Below are positions 28,482 to 38,925 of a stretch of DNA of 64,000 nucleotides, piece after piece. Every line of letters begins with the position of its first letter. Positions within the stretch are counted from its first letter, which is position 1. The DNA comes from Vibrio marisflavi CECT 7928 (GTDB lineage Bacteria > Pseudomonadota > Gammaproteobacteria > Enterobacterales > Vibrionaceae): contig NZ_CAKLDM010000002.1 of NCBI RefSeq assembly GCF_921294215.1, positions 372,001-436,000 on the forward strand. Direction: 5' to 3'. The notes beneath the pieces are model-generated. The model had not been told where the DNA came from. It worked only from the letters and a program-made list of their open reading frames with translations, and did not search any database. The translations under genes and the position numbers were made by a program.

Positions 28482-28583
28482 CTTTATAGGTTCGTACGGA
28501 ATACTATTTATACTGTGATCTTATTCAACTAAACGTACAATCCCTTTTTCCATTCTCCTCAAGCTATGACAATATATTCGCAA

Positions 28584-28599
28584 GTGGGAACATTCCCAC
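28584..28599. promoter_or_regulatory. candidate TreR operator
   Basis: GTGGGAACATTCCCAC has perfect 7-base arms around CA, centred about 100 bases before treB. Its position and LacI-family-like symmetry suggest the TreR site; this is inferred. Confidence 0.5.
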
Positions 28600-28691
28600 C
28601 AAACATTGGATGGTTTTGGCTAATTTGTCTAACTAGTAGAAGAGATGCTAAAGATAGATAGCCGTTTTTGACGAAGAAAGTCTCGGTGGGC

Positions 28692-30122
28692 ATGAAGATG
28701 AGTAAAATATTGAATAAGGACGTAGAGCGTCTTATTGAATTGGTCGGCGGTAGCGACAATATTTCTAGTGTAAGTCATTGTTTAACAAGATTGAGATTTG
28801 TTCTGAATGATACGGACAAAGCGCAGCAAGATAAACTTGAGTCGATCAGTTTTGTTAAAGGTTGCTTTACCAATGCTGGTCAGTTTCAGGTTGTTGTAGG
28901 CACTGAAGTTGACCAAGTATACGCAATACTTCTGCAGCTATCGGGTAAATCAGAAACATCGAAAGACGAGTCTAAGCAAGCCGCTAGACAAAACATGAAC
29001 TTCCTTGAGCGCGGAATATCTCACCTGGCGGAAATATTTGTCCCGCTGTTACCTGCGATTATTACTGGTGGCCTGATTCTTGGTTTTAGAAACCTGATTG
29101 GCGACATCAAGATGTTTGAAGGTCAGTCACTAACCGAAATCAGCCAATTTTGGGCAACTGTCCACTCCTTCTTATGGTTAATTGGCGAAGCTATCTTCTT
29201 CTTCCTACCTGTTGGTGTATGTTGGTCAACGGTTAAGAAACTTGGCGGAACGCCAATTCTCGGTATTACTTTGGGTGTTACGCTGGTGTCCCCACAGCTG
29301 ATGAATGCTTATGACATCGGTAAACAGATACCTCAAGTTTGGGACTTCGGCTGGTTTACGATAGAGCAAGTAGGCTATCAAGCTCAGGTGATTCCTGCTG
29401 TGTTAGCTGGTGTGGTATTGGCGTTGATTGAAACTAACTTGAAAAAAGTCGTTCCAGCGTACCTATATCTAGTGGTCGTGCCTTTTGTTTCCCTAGTTGT
29501 TTCTGTTGTTCTAGCACACGCGATTATTGGCCCAATTGGCCGTGATATCGGTGATGGCGTTGGCGCAGTAGCAAAAGCTGCAATGACTGGTGATTTTGCA
29601 GTCCTTGGCTCCATGGTGTTTGGCTTCTTGTATGCCCCATTGGTTATCACGGGTATTCACCACACAACTAATGCGGTCGATCTTCAGCTAATGCATGACC
29701 TAGGCGGCACGCCAATTTGGCCTCTTATCGCACTATCCAATATTGCTCAAGCATCTGCGGTTGTCGGTATTATCATCATCAGTAAAAAGTCTGGCGAAAG
29801 AGATATCTCAGTTCCAGCAGCCATATCGGCTTACTTGGGTGTAACAGAGCCCGCGATGTACGGTATCAACCTTAAATATAAATTCCCTATGTTATGCGCA
29901 ATGATTGGTAGTGCAATTGCGGCAGGGATCTGCGGTGTAGCTGGGGTTATGGCAAACGGCATCGGTGTTGGTGGACTGCCGGGTATTCTTTCTATACAGC
30001 CACAGTTCTGGGGTGTTTATCTATTCGCTATGCTCGTAGCTATCGTGACACCAATTGTACTGACGCTTTTCTTCTACAAAAGAGCAGAATCGAAAGGACA
30101 GTTACAAGCTGCACAGGCCTAA
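28692..30122 (+). CDS. treB: PTS trehalose-specific EIIBC component
   Basis: The start is placed at the ATG at 28692; an ATG two codons later and a TTG at 28668 are alternatives. The product, about 476 residues, has an EIIB domain (VERLIELVGGSDNISSVSHC, phosphorylated cysteine, then LTRLRFVLND) and a ten-helix EIIC domain (LPAIITGGLILGFRNLIGDI, GGTPILGITLGVTLVSPQLM, LVITGIHHTTNAVDLQLM, YLGVTEPAMYGINLKYKFPM). It imports trehalose as trehalose 6-phosphate using EIIA-Glc, as no EIIA domain is fused. treC follows closely. Confidence 0.95.
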   Translation: MKMSKILNKDVERLIELVGGSDNISSVSHCLTRLRFVLNDTDKAQQDKLESISFVKGCFTNAGQFQVVVGTEVDQVYAILLQLSGKSETSKDESKQAARQNMNFLERGISHLAEIFVPLLPAIITGGLILGFRNLIGDIKMFEGQSLTEISQFWATVHSFLWLIGEAIFFFLPVGVCWSTVKKLGGTPILGITLGVTLVSPQLMNAYDIGKQIPQVWDFGWFTIEQVGYQAQVIPAVLAGVVLALIETNLKKVVPAYLYLVVVPFVSLVVSVVLAHAIIGPIGRDIGDGVGAVAKAAMTGDFAVLGSMVFGFLYAPLVITGIHHTTNAVDLQLMHDLGGTPIWPLIALSNIAQASAVVGIIIISKKSGERDISVPAAISAYLGVTEPAMYGINLKYKFPMLCAMIGSAIAAGICGVAGVMANGIGVGGLPGILSIQPQFWGVYLFAMLVAIVTPIVLTLFFYKRAESKGQLQAAQA

Positions 30123-30180
30123 CAGCAATTCGGAGCTAGGTGAGAGACCTAGCTCCATTTCAATTTAACGGAATGACGAA

Positions 30181-31866
30181 ATGACAGAATTCGAACACAA
30201 GAGTGATTGGTGGAAGACTGCCACGATTTACCAGATTTATCCTAAAAGCTTTTGTGATAGTGGTGACAAAGGTGTCGGTGATATTCAAGGCATCATATCA
30301 AAGCTTGATTACCTTAAATTTTTGGGTATTGAAGCTATTTGGCTGACACCTATTTATCAGTCACCCATGATTGATAACGGTTACGACATCTCTGATTATT
30401 ACGCAATCAACCCTGATTTTGGCACTATGCAAGACTTTGATGAGTTGCTTGAACGTGCTCATAAGTTAGGTATCAAAATCATCATGGATATCGTAGTTAA
30501 TCATACATCTACAGAGCATAATTGGTTCCAGCAAGCGCTGAGTAATCCTAAGAGCCGCTATCGTGACTATTATATCTGGAAAGATCCTGTAAATGATGAC
30601 GTACCCAACAACTGGCAATCAAAATTTGGCGGTAGCGCGTGGGGGCTGGATGAAAACTCTAACCAATACTACTTACACCTATTTGCCAAAGAGCAAGCGG
30701 ACTTGAACTGGGAAAACCCAGACGTTCGTCAAGATGTGAAAAATGTCATCAGTTTTTGGGCAGAGAAAGGCGTCGATGGTTTTAGGTTAGATGTGATCAA
30801 CTTGATTTCCAAAGACCAAGCATTTCCGAGCGATTTACAAGGTGACGGGCGCTGCTATTACACTGATGGGCCTAAAGTACACCAATACCTACAAGAAATC
30901 AGCGAAGAAGTGTTTCAAAAATATGGCAGTGTCACTGTTGGTGAAATGTCGTCGACCACGCTTGAACATTGTCAGCAATACTCATCACTTGATGGTAAAG
31001 AGCTATCGATGGTATTTAACTTCCATCACCTCAAGGTTGATTATCCAAATGGAGAAAAGTGGACTCGAGCGCCATTTGATTTTATTGAATTAAAGAAAAT
31101 ATTTAATAAGTGGCAAACAGGTTTAAACGGACAAGGTTGGGGAGCCCTGTTTTGGTGTAACCACGATCAGCCTCGAATTGTCAGCCGTCTCGGTGATGAC
31201 GTTGAGTACCGTGTTGAGTCGGCCAAGATGTTAGCGGCTGCTTTACATATGATGCAAGGGACACCTTATATTTATCAAGGTGAAGAGATCGGTATGACTA
31301 ACCCCGACTACACAGATATTAGTCAGTATCGAGATGTAGAAAGTACCAACATGTATGACATCATGGTTAAGCAAGGTGATGTTAGCCACAAAGATATGAT
31401 TGCGATATTGGCACAAAAGTCTCGTGATAATTCCCGAACTCCGATGCAATGGAATAACTCTGCGCACGGTGGTTTTACTAAAGGAACGCCTTGGCTAGAG
31501 GTTGCTGCAAACTACCCAGAGATCAATGCTAATTACGCAGTGGACGATTTAGATTCAGTATTCTACTTCTACCAAAAGTTGATTCAGCTTCGTAAGCAGG
31601 TGCCAGTCATTACTGATGGTGACTATCTTGATCTTGCTCCTGAAGATAGCTCGGTATTTGCTTACCAAAGGAAAAACCAAAACCAACAGCTTATTTGTAT
31701 CAATAATTTTTACGCTAAAGAGGCCCAGTTTGAGTTAGATGAGAGTGTGAAGTTAGATAATGCTCGATACTTACTTGGTAACTATAAAGATATTGGTGCT
31801 AAACCATCAGAAAGCCTGATTACGCTAAGGCCTTATGAAACGAAAGTCATTCTTGTTGAAGCGTAA
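30181..31866 (+). CDS. treC: alpha,alpha-phosphotrehalase (trehalose-6-phosphate hydrolase)
   Basis: This 561-residue GH13 enzyme splits trehalose 6-phosphate into glucose and glucose 6-phosphate. The conserved regions are DIVVNHTSTEHNWFQ, GFRLDVINLISKDQ (nucleophile aspartate about 204), VGEMSSTTLEHCQQYS (acid/base glutamate) and FWCNHDQPRIVSRLGDD. The N-terminus WWKTATIYQIYPKSFCDSG is typical of TreC and oligo-1,6-glucosidases; the context next to treB decides for TreC. The terminator at 31885 closes the operon. Confidence 0.95.
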   Translation: MTEFEHKSDWWKTATIYQIYPKSFCDSGDKGVGDIQGIISKLDYLKFLGIEAIWLTPIYQSPMIDNGYDISDYYAINPDFGTMQDFDELLERAHKLGIKIIMDIVVNHTSTEHNWFQQALSNPKSRYRDYYIWKDPVNDDVPNNWQSKFGGSAWGLDENSNQYYLHLFAKEQADLNWENPDVRQDVKNVISFWAEKGVDGFRLDVINLISKDQAFPSDLQGDGRCYYTDGPKVHQYLQEISEEVFQKYGSVTVGEMSSTTLEHCQQYSSLDGKELSMVFNFHHLKVDYPNGEKWTRAPFDFIELKKIFNKWQTGLNGQGWGALFWCNHDQPRIVSRLGDDVEYRVESAKMLAAALHMMQGTPYIYQGEEIGMTNPDYTDISQYRDVESTNMYDIMVKQGDVSHKDMIAILAQKSRDNSRTPMQWNNSAHGGFTKGTPWLEVAANYPEINANYAVDDLDSVFYFYQKLIQLRKQVPVITDGDYLDLAPEDSSVFAYQRKNQNQQLICINNFYAKEAQFELDESVKLDNARYLLGNYKDIGAKPSESLITLRPYETKVILVEA

Positions 31867-31884
31867 ATGTAGAAACGGAGATAC

Positions 31885-31915
31885 AAAAAAGCCAGCTCAA
31901 TGAGCTGGCTTTTTG
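31885..31915. terminator. terminator after treC, shared with the tRNA-Tyr transcript
   Basis: AAAAAGCCAGCTC and GAGCTGGCTTTTT form a symmetric hairpin with A- and T-runs on its two sides. It can stop treC and the oppositely oriented tRNA operon. Confidence 0.88.
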
Positions 31916-31934
31916 CAACTTAGAAAGTTGAATA

Positions 31935-32019
<85 letters not shown>

Positions 32020-32132
32020 AGGGTATTTTCTTACTCTTTGTAAAGTAAGCTTAATTAATGATTTCCCAACCCATTAATCAAGTTGTTTTCGTATTCCCTT
32101 CCGTTTTCACGAATAGGTAACTCGAAAGAATA

Positions 32133-32217
<85 letters not shown>

Positions 32218-32330
32218 AGGGTGTTTTCTTACTCTTTTCAAAGTAAGCTTAATTAATGATTTCCCAACCCATTAATCAAGTTGTTTTCGTATTCCCTTTC
32301 GTTTTCACGAATAGGTAACTCGAAAGAATA

Positions 32331-32415
<85 letters not shown>

Positions 32416-32739
32416 AGGGTGTTTTCTTACTCTTTACAAAGTAAGCTTAAGAAATGTTTTCCCAACGCATCTCTCAAGTGCGGAGCGCATCATAGCAAAC
32501 TCGCTTTTTCTGTAAAGACTTTTCTTAGAGTTTTGAATTGAATGCTGTCTTTTTGGGCAAAGTGAGTGCTTTTTCATTGTTTTCGGTGAGCAAAAAACCA
32601 AAACTATGTCTAACAATGCAGTATTGAGTCAGTTACACGGATAGTTACGCTTTACTCATTTTAATTTACACAGCTTTACATTAAAACGTTCACCATGTTG
32701 TTAGAATGCCGGTAGCTGATTTACAGGGACAGTATAATA
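32416..32739. other. divergent control region, tRNA-Tyr operon / RND pump
   Basis: These 324 bases without a protein gene hold the tRNA promoter and leader at the left and the pump promoter at the right. TTTACA near 32674 may be a -35 element for the plus strand. I see no clear operator for a pump regulator, and no TetR or LysR regulator gene is adjacent. Confidence 0.5.
32489..32516 (-). promoter_or_regulatory. sigma70 promoter of the tRNA-Tyr operon
   Basis: On the minus strand TTTACA, a 16-base spacer and TATGAT are followed by a GC-rich discriminator GCGCTCCGC, typical of stringently controlled stable-RNA promoters. Confidence 0.75.
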
Positions 32740-33798
32740 ATGAATAGATTAGCAATTGTATCGATTGTAGCCGCGTTAACTTTTCACACCTTCAGCGCCC
32801 AAGCGCAAGGGCCCGGGCGATTTCAGGCTCAAGCTGTTTCAGTTGTGACAGAGCAGGTCGCCACTCACCAAGTTTCTCAAAACCTAACCTTAGTCGGCAA
32901 ACTAGAGGCTGAACAGTCAGTGGACATCTCTTCTGAGGTCGCAGGTAAAGTAGAAAAAATTGCCGCCAAAGCCAACCAGCAAGTTAAACAAGGTCAACTT
33001 CTTGTGCAACTGGAAGACAATAAAGCGCTCGCAGAAGTTGCAGAAGCCACGGCATACCTAAAAGATGAACAGCGAAAATTGAACGAGTTTGAAAGGCTAT
33101 CTAAACGCAACGCCATCACACTAACGGAAATTGATGCTCAAAAAGCCAGTGTTGAAATTGCCAAAGCTCGCTTAGATGCAGCTAATGCCAACTTAAGTGA
33201 TATGTATTTACGCGCACCTTTTAGTGGAACAGTGGGCTTCATTAGTTTCAGTCGTGGTCAGTACGTGAGTTCGGGTAGTGAGCTGATGACGCTGGATGAC
33301 TTGTCTACTATGCGCCTTGATTTGTCTGTTCCAGAGCGATACTTGTCGAAACTTTCGCCCAATATGGCAGTAATAGGAATAACTAGTGCTTGGGGGGACG
33401 AATCGTTCCAAGGTGAAATTAGCGCGATTGATACCAGAATCAACCCTGAAACGCTCAATATGAAAGTGCGCATTCAGTTTGACAACGAATCCAAAAAGTT
33501 GAAACCGGGGATGCTGTTGTCAGTCGACATCAAGCTCCCTGCTATCAGCGCTCCAATTATTCCTGTTCAAGCCCTGCAATACTCTGGCACTAAGCGATAT
33601 GTCTATGTGATTGGTGAAGACAATAAAGCTACGCGGACACAGGTGTGGCTAGGTGCTCGTATCGGTAACCAAGTTGTGATTGATAAAGGATTGAATATTG
33701 GTCAAAAAATAGTAGTTCAGGGCATTGTAAACATGCGCGATGGTGTGACGGTGACAGAAGTAGATGAAAGCGGTACGCCAATTAAGAAGGATGCTTAA
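32740..33798 (+). CDS. RND efflux periplasmic adaptor (membrane fusion protein)
   Basis: This 352-residue HlyD/AcrA-family protein has an N-terminal signal peptide (MNRLAIVSIVAALTFHTFSA, cleaved after AQA). The lipoyl halves are SVDISSEVAGKVEKIAAKAN and YLRAPFSGTVGFISFSRGQY, on either side of a short helical hairpin (ATAYLKDEQRKLNEFERL). A beta-barrel and membrane-proximal domain follow. It links the RND pump to an outer-membrane channel that is not encoded here. The gap to the pump gene is two bases. Its position after treC suggests the VexGH pump locus of V. cholerae, from memory. Confidence 0.92.
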   Translation: MNRLAIVSIVAALTFHTFSAQAQGPGRFQAQAVSVVTEQVATHQVSQNLTLVGKLEAEQSVDISSEVAGKVEKIAAKANQQVKQGQLLVQLEDNKALAEVAEATAYLKDEQRKLNEFERLSKRNAITLTEIDAQKASVEIAKARLDAANANLSDMYLRAPFSGTVGFISFSRGQYVSSGSELMTLDDLSTMRLDLSVPERYLSKLSPNMAVIGITSAWGDESFQGEISAIDTRINPETLNMKVRIQFDNESKKLKPGMLLSVDIKLPAISAPIIPVQALQYSGTKRYVYVIGEDNKATRTQVWLGARIGNQVVIDKGLNIGQKIVVQGIVNMRDGVTVTEVDESGTPIKKDA

Positions 33799-33800
33799 TC

Positions 33801-36800
33801 ATGTGGTTGTCTGATGTAGCAGTTAAGCGGCCAGTCGCAGCGGTTGTGTTTAGTTTATTGTTGTGTGTATTTGGTCTGGTTTCATTCTCTAAGCTCGCTG
33901 TACGCGAGATGCCTGATATTGAAAGTCCAGTTGTCTCGATTTCGACTCGATATGAAGGTGCGTCTGCCAGCATTATTGAGAGCCAAATTACTTCGGTTCT
34001 GGAAGACCAACTTTCTGGAATCAGTGGCATTGATGAAATTTCATCGACCACTCGAAACAGTATGTCACGTATCACTATTACCTTTGATCTGGGATATGAC
34101 TTAACAACTGGCGTTAGTGATGTGCGAGATGCAGTTTCAAGAGCACTAAACTCACTGCCCGACGAAGCGTCTGAGCCTATAGTGTATAAAAACAATGGTT
34201 CGGGGGAGGCTTCTCTATATATCAATTTAAGCTCGTCAACGATGGATCGAACGCAGCTGACTGACTATGTCAATCGTGTGTTATTGGATAGGTTTAGTCT
34301 GATTCCTGGCGTTAGCTCCATCAATGTGACTGGAGGGTTAGACAAAGTTATGTACGTCAAGTTAAAGCCTGATCAAATGGCTGGCCGTGGCGTGACTACA
34401 AAAGATATTACTGATGCATTGAACGATGAGAATATTGAACAGCCCGGTGGACAAATTCGTAATGATTCAATAGTGATGTCAGTGCGCACTGCGCGTTCAT
34501 ATCTAACACCGGAAGATTTTGATTACCTAGTTGTTAAACGGGCCAGCGACAATTCTCCCATCTATCTAAAGGATGTAGCGGAAGTCTATATCGGTGCGCA
34601 AAATGAAAGCTCGACGTTCAAAAGTGATGGTGTAGTGAACGTTAGTATGGGTATCGTGCCACAATCTGATGCTAACCCACTGCAAGTAGCTGACGCCGTG
34701 CATAAGCAAGTTGACAGTATTCAACAGTTTTTGCCGGATGGAACTCGACTCGCAATAGACTTTGACTCGACAGTATTTATCGACCGCTCGATCTCTGAGG
34801 TATACAACACGCTATTTATTACGGGTGGCTTAGTAATATTGGTACTGTATATTTTCATCGGGCAAGTAAGGGCAACGCTAATACCAGCGGTAACTGTTCC
34901 GGTCTCGCTTATCTCATCGTTTATCGCTGCCTATTATTTTGGATTCTCTATCAACTTAATCACGCTAATGGCGCTGATATTGTCGATTGGTTTAGTTGTT
35001 GATGATGCAATTGTGGTCGTCGAAAATATTTTCCACCATATTGAGCGAGGAGAGAAACCACTTTTAGCCGCGTACAAAGGTACCAGAGAAGTGGGGTTTG
35101 CGGTTGTCGCGACCACATTAGTGCTAGTGATGGTATTTTTGCCAATCTCATTTATGGATGGCATGGTTGGATTGCTCTTTACTGAGTTCTCAGTGTTACT
35201 GGCTATGGCCGTTATCTTTTCCTCGTTAATAGCGCTGACTTTGACGCCAGTTCTTGGCAGTAAATTGCTAAAGCTAAATGTGAAGCCGAATCGGTTTAAC
35301 CGCTTTGTCGACGCTTCCTTTTCTAAGCTTGAAAACATCTACCGCCGAGCTCTAAAACGAGCCATTCATTGGAGCTGGTTCGCTCCAATTATTATCTTAC
35401 TCTGCATTGGTGGAAGCTATGCGTTGCTCAAGCAAGTGCCGTCTCAGTTGACGCCATCAGAAGATAGGGGGGTTATCTTTGCTTTTGTTCGTGGTGCTGA
35501 TGCTACCAGTTATAACCGAATGGCAGCTAATATGGACTTGGTTGAAGAACGATTGATGCCTCTACTCGGCAAAGGCTTCCTCAAGTCTTTTAGTATTCAA
35601 TCGCCTGCTTTTGGTGGTAACGCTGGTGACCAAACCGGTTTTGTCATAATGATACTGGACGATTGGAATGAACGGGATGTTACTGCTAAACAAGCCCTAG
35701 GACAGGTGCGCAAAGCGTTAGCAGGCATTCCCGATGTGCGAGTTTTCCCATTTATGCCCGGCTTTAGAGGTGGATCGAGTGAACCTGTGCAATTTGTACT
35801 TGGTGGTCCCGATTATGAAGAGTTAAAGCAATGGGCAGAAAAGCTCAAAGTAGAAGCTGAAAACTCTCCGCTAATGGAAGGTGCAGAAATAAATTACTCA
35901 GAGAAGACACCTGAGTTGGTCGTAGAAATTGATAAGCAGCGCGCTGCTGAGCTAGGTATTAGTGCTGCCGATATTTCAGATACCCTAGAAATCATGCTAG
36001 GTGGTAAAAGTGAAACCACCTATGTTGATAGAGGTGAAGAGTACGATGTTTATCTTCGGGGTGATGAAAACAGCTTCAATAATTCTTCAGATCTGAGCCA
36101 GATATACATGAGAACCGCTTCAGGCCAATTAGTGACATTGGATTCTGTTGCCAAAATCGAAGAAGTGGCATCGTCTATTAAGCTTTCACACTACAACAAG
36201 CAGAAGTCAGTCACCATTTCAGCTAACCTTTCTAACGGTTACACACTAGGTCAAGCGCTAGATTTTCTCGACCAAAAAGCGATTGAGATGTTGCCAAGTG
36301 ATGTCTCTGTAAGTTATTCGGGGGAATCAAAAGACTTCAAAGAAAACCAATCGAGCGTTCTGATGGTGTTTGCTTTGGCATTGCTTGTTGCTTACCTAGT
36401 TCTTTGTGCTCAGTTTGAAAGTTTCATTAACCCATTGGTGGTGATGTTCACCGTACCTATGGGGGTGTTTGGTGGCTTCTTAGGCTTAGTTATTATGCAG
36501 CAAGGCATGAATATCTACAGCCAAATTGGCATGGTGATGCTGATTGGCATGGTTACCAAGAATGGAATACTAATCGTTGAATTTGCTAACCAGTTACGTG
36601 ACAGAGGTATTGAGTTTAATAAGGCTATTGTTGATGCATCAGCACGTCGATTGCGGCCAATTCTAATGACTGCATTTACAACGCTAGCGGGCTCGATTCC
36701 TTTGATTTTATCAAGTGGTGCAGGATACGAGAGCAGAGTTGCGGTAGGTACCGTTATATTCTTTGGTATGGCATTTGCCACCTTAGTTACTTTGTTTGTT

Positions 36801-36911
36801 ATCCCTGCAATGTATCGACTCATCTCCAAGTCTACGAGAGCTCCAGGTCATGTCGAGGAAGAGCTCAATAGAGAGCTGAGCCATGATGTGAAATCTCGAA
36901 CTACACATTAA
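33801..36911 (+). CDS. RND multidrug efflux transporter (AcrB/HAE1 family)
   Basis: This 1036-residue inner-membrane pump has twelve helices and two large periplasmic loops. The N-terminus is MWLSDVAVKRPVAAVVFSLL, and TM4 contains the proton-relay aspartates in LSIGLVVDDAIVVVENIFHH (about residues 393-412). The repeat-half motif GMVTKNGILIVEFANQLRDR lies near 910, and the second-half motif ARRLRPILMTAFTTLAGSIP follows. The family exports drugs, bile salts or other toxic compounds using proton motive force. It forms an operon with the adaptor and ends in a terminator. The substrate range cannot be read from sequence. Confidence 0.94.
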   Translation: MWLSDVAVKRPVAAVVFSLLLCVFGLVSFSKLAVREMPDIESPVVSISTRYEGASASIIESQITSVLEDQLSGISGIDEISSTTRNSMSRITITFDLGYDLTTGVSDVRDAVSRALNSLPDEASEPIVYKNNGSGEASLYINLSSSTMDRTQLTDYVNRVLLDRFSLIPGVSSINVTGGLDKVMYVKLKPDQMAGRGVTTKDITDALNDENIEQPGGQIRNDSIVMSVRTARSYLTPEDFDYLVVKRASDNSPIYLKDVAEVYIGAQNESSTFKSDGVVNVSMGIVPQSDANPLQVADAVHKQVDSIQQFLPDGTRLAIDFDSTVFIDRSISEVYNTLFITGGLVILVLYIFIGQVRATLIPAVTVPVSLISSFIAAYYFGFSINLITLMALILSIGLVVDDAIVVVENIFHHIERGEKPLLAAYKGTREVGFAVVATTLVLVMVFLPISFMDGMVGLLFTEFSVLLAMAVIFSSLIALTLTPVLGSKLLKLNVKPNRFNRFVDASFSKLENIYRRALKRAIHWSWFAPIIILLCIGGSYALLKQVPSQLTPSEDRGVIFAFVRGADATSYNRMAANMDLVEERLMPLLGKGFLKSFSIQSPAFGGNAGDQTGFVIMILDDWNERDVTAKQALGQVRKALAGIPDVRVFPFMPGFRGGSSEPVQFVLGGPDYEELKQWAEKLKVEAENSPLMEGAEINYSEKTPELVVEIDKQRAAELGISAADISDTLEIMLGGKSETTYVDRGEEYDVYLRGDENSFNNSSDLSQIYMRTASGQLVTLDSVAKIEEVASSIKLSHYNKQKSVTISANLSNGYTLGQALDFLDQKAIEMLPSDVSVSYSGESKDFKENQSSVLMVFALALLVAYLVLCAQFESFINPLVVMFTVPMGVFGGFLGLVIMQQGMNIYSQIGMVMLIGMVTKNGILIVEFANQLRDRGIEFNKAIVDASARRLRPILMTAFTTLAGSIPLILSSGAGYESRVAVGTVIFFGMAFATLVTLFVIPAMYRLISKSTRAPGHVEEELNRELSHDVKSRTTH

Positions 36912-36921
36912 AAATTAAATA

Positions 36922-36957
36922 GCCCTAGCTTACAAAACATGAGCTAGGGCTTTATTC
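36922..36957. terminator. terminator between the RND pump and kefB-like gene
   Basis: AGCCCTAGCT and AGCTAGGGCT form the stem, with TTTATTC after it and an A-rich stretch before. It fits the convergent pair. Confidence 0.8.
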
Positions 36958-37011
36958 TAAGTGAGGTTTGAAGCTAGCCTTGATTTTCTTCTATGCCTTT
37001 TCTTGATAGGA

Positions 37012-38925
37012 TTACTTAAAGTCGTCTGCGTAGCCTTTTGGTGGCGGCGTCCACTCACGTTCTATTCGGGAATGTTTGTCTGAACGATCAGACTCCATCC
37101 CTTGTTTCAACTGTTCTTCTAACTGCATAAATAGCTTACGGTAGTTGTTGTCGAACCGCTCTCCTTCAGAATCATCACGCCAAGCTTCGTACAAGGTATT
37201 TGATAGTGCATTCTCTGTTTTTTTAAACTTGTTTTTCTGTTGTTCAACAAAGAAAGGATGTAATCCAAGTTCACGCAACGACGCTGATCCTACTTCTAGC
37301 GCAGAGTGATATGTTTCTGACTCAATGATATCGGCACCTGCTTGACGAAGCCGGTAACCATGACCGCGGTCAAAGGCTCTGGCTAACACCTTAACATTAG
37401 GGTAGGTATGTTTGACGTATTTCACTAGTTCAACACAGCTTTCTTTGTTGTCAATCGCCACCACAATCAAAGCAGCTTCTTCAATTCCAGCAGTATGCAG
37501 CAAGTCTGGTTTGGTGGCATCGCCAAAGTATGCTTTCGTCTTGATTCTACGTAAGGTATCAACTTGTGCTACTTGGTGATCGAGTACGACAGTTTTAATG
37601 CCATTTGCAACCAATAGGCGATTGACGATTTGGCCAAACCGACCAACACCAGCAATGATGACGCTGCCTTTTTCATCAATTGTATCTTCTTTTCGGTCGT
37701 TTGATTGTAGTTCGAAGCGAGGCAAAATGACCTTTTCAAACAATATAAACAGCCCTGGAGTAAGAAACATAGACAAAGCGACAACAAGCGAAAGTGTTTC
37801 TGCAATAGAGTCTGGGATGACATGGTTCTGAACAGTAAAACTGAGTAAAACAAAACCAAACTCACCAGCTTGAGCAAGGCTAAGAGTAAACAACCAGCGG
37901 TCACTGTTTTGTATTTTAAAAATTCTAGCCAGCAGATAAAGCACTGCCGCTTTTAACAGCATTACCCCTAAAGTGATGCCAACTATGAGGAAAAAGCTGT
38001 TGAATAGCACAGCGAAATTTATCCCCGCCCCAACAGTGATAAAAAACAGCCCAAGTAGTAAACCTTTAAATGGGTCGATATTGGACTCCAGCTCATGGCG
38101 AAACTCGCTGTTTGCTAATACAACGCCTGCAAGAAAAGTACCCAACGCAGGAGATAAGCCAACTAAGCTCATTAAGGCTGCTATGCCGACAACTAACATT
38201 AAGGCAGTGGCTGTGAAAATCTCTCGTAAACCTGAAGTAGCGACAAAGCGAAACAGTGGCCGACTAAGGAAGTGACCACCGATGACGACGGTAGCAATAG
38301 ACACAATAATCACGATGCCGTAAGCCCAACTTGGAAGTCCGGCAACAAGGCTTAGTTGTTCATGATGATCTGCTACTGATGCAACTGCTTGCCGCGCTTT
38401 TTCAATTAATTCAGGTAGAGCTAGAAGAGGGATAAATGCGAGCATAGGAATAACGGCTATATCTTGAAACAACAAGACTGAGAAGGCGTTGTTTCCTCCC
38501 TCAGTCTTGCTTAAACCCTTCTCATTAAAAGTCTGTAAAACAATCGCTGTGGACGACAATGCTAGGATAAGTCCTATTGCTAACGAAATAGACCATGGTT
38601 GGTCAAAAGCTATCGCGACTCCCATTGTCGCTGCACTAGTTAAACCAACTTGAAGTCCACCCAGTCCCATTAAGCGGTTTCGCATACGCCAAAGCGCTTT
38701 TGGTTCTAGCTCTAGGCCGACAAGAAATAGCATCATTACCACGCCAAACTCGGCAAAGTGTTGAATAGTTGATGTTTCTTTGCCAACAAGCCCAAGCAAA
38801 GGGCCGATAATGACACCCGCGATCAGATACCCTAAAACGGAGCCAAGCCCCAGCCTTTTTGCTATGGGTACTGCTATTACCGCGGCGACTAAATATATAA
38901 ATGCTTGAAGGAAATACGCGGTCAT
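37012..38925 (-). CDS. KefB/KefC-type glutathione-regulated potassium efflux protein
   Basis: This 637-residue CPA2 antiporter has a membrane domain of about 12-13 helices (about 1-385) containing GSVLGYLIAGVIIGPLLGLV, LFLVGLELEPKALWRMRNRL and the ion-site LLFQDIAVIPMLAFIPLLAL. A cytoplasmic RCK/TrkA-N domain begins KGSVIIAGVGRFGQIVNRLL (about 410-430). A C-terminal helical tail (DSEGERFDNNYRKLFMQLEE) is typical of KefB and KefC. Potassium efflux protects cells from electrophiles when glutathione adducts bind. The start overlaps the 3' end of the KefF-like gene in ATGA. KefB and KefC cannot be separated here with confidence. Confidence 0.9.
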   Translation of the reverse strand: MTAYFLQAFIYLVAAVIAVPIAKRLGLGSVLGYLIAGVIIGPLLGLVGKETSTIQHFAEFGVVMMLFLVGLELEPKALWRMRNRLMGLGGLQVGLTSAATMGVAIAFDQPWSISLAIGLILALSSTAIVLQTFNEKGLSKTEGGNNAFSVLLFQDIAVIPMLAFIPLLALPELIEKARQAVASVADHHEQLSLVAGLPSWAYGIVIIVSIATVVIGGHFLSRPLFRFVATSGLREIFTATALMLVVGIAALMSLVGLSPALGTFLAGVVLANSEFRHELESNIDPFKGLLLGLFFITVGAGINFAVLFNSFFLIVGITLGVMLLKAAVLYLLARIFKIQNSDRWLFTLSLAQAGEFGFVLLSFTVQNHVIPDSIAETLSLVVALSMFLTPGLFILFEKVILPRFELQSNDRKEDTIDEKGSVIIAGVGRFGQIVNRLLVANGIKTVVLDHQVAQVDTLRRIKTKAYFGDATKPDLLHTAGIEEAALIVVAIDNKESCVELVKYVKHTYPNVKVLARAFDRGHGYRLRQAGADIIESETYHSALEVGSASLRELGLHPFFVEQQKNKFKKTENALSNTLYEAWRDDSEGERFDNNYRKLFMQLEEQLKQGMESDRSDKHSRIEREWTPPPKGYADDFK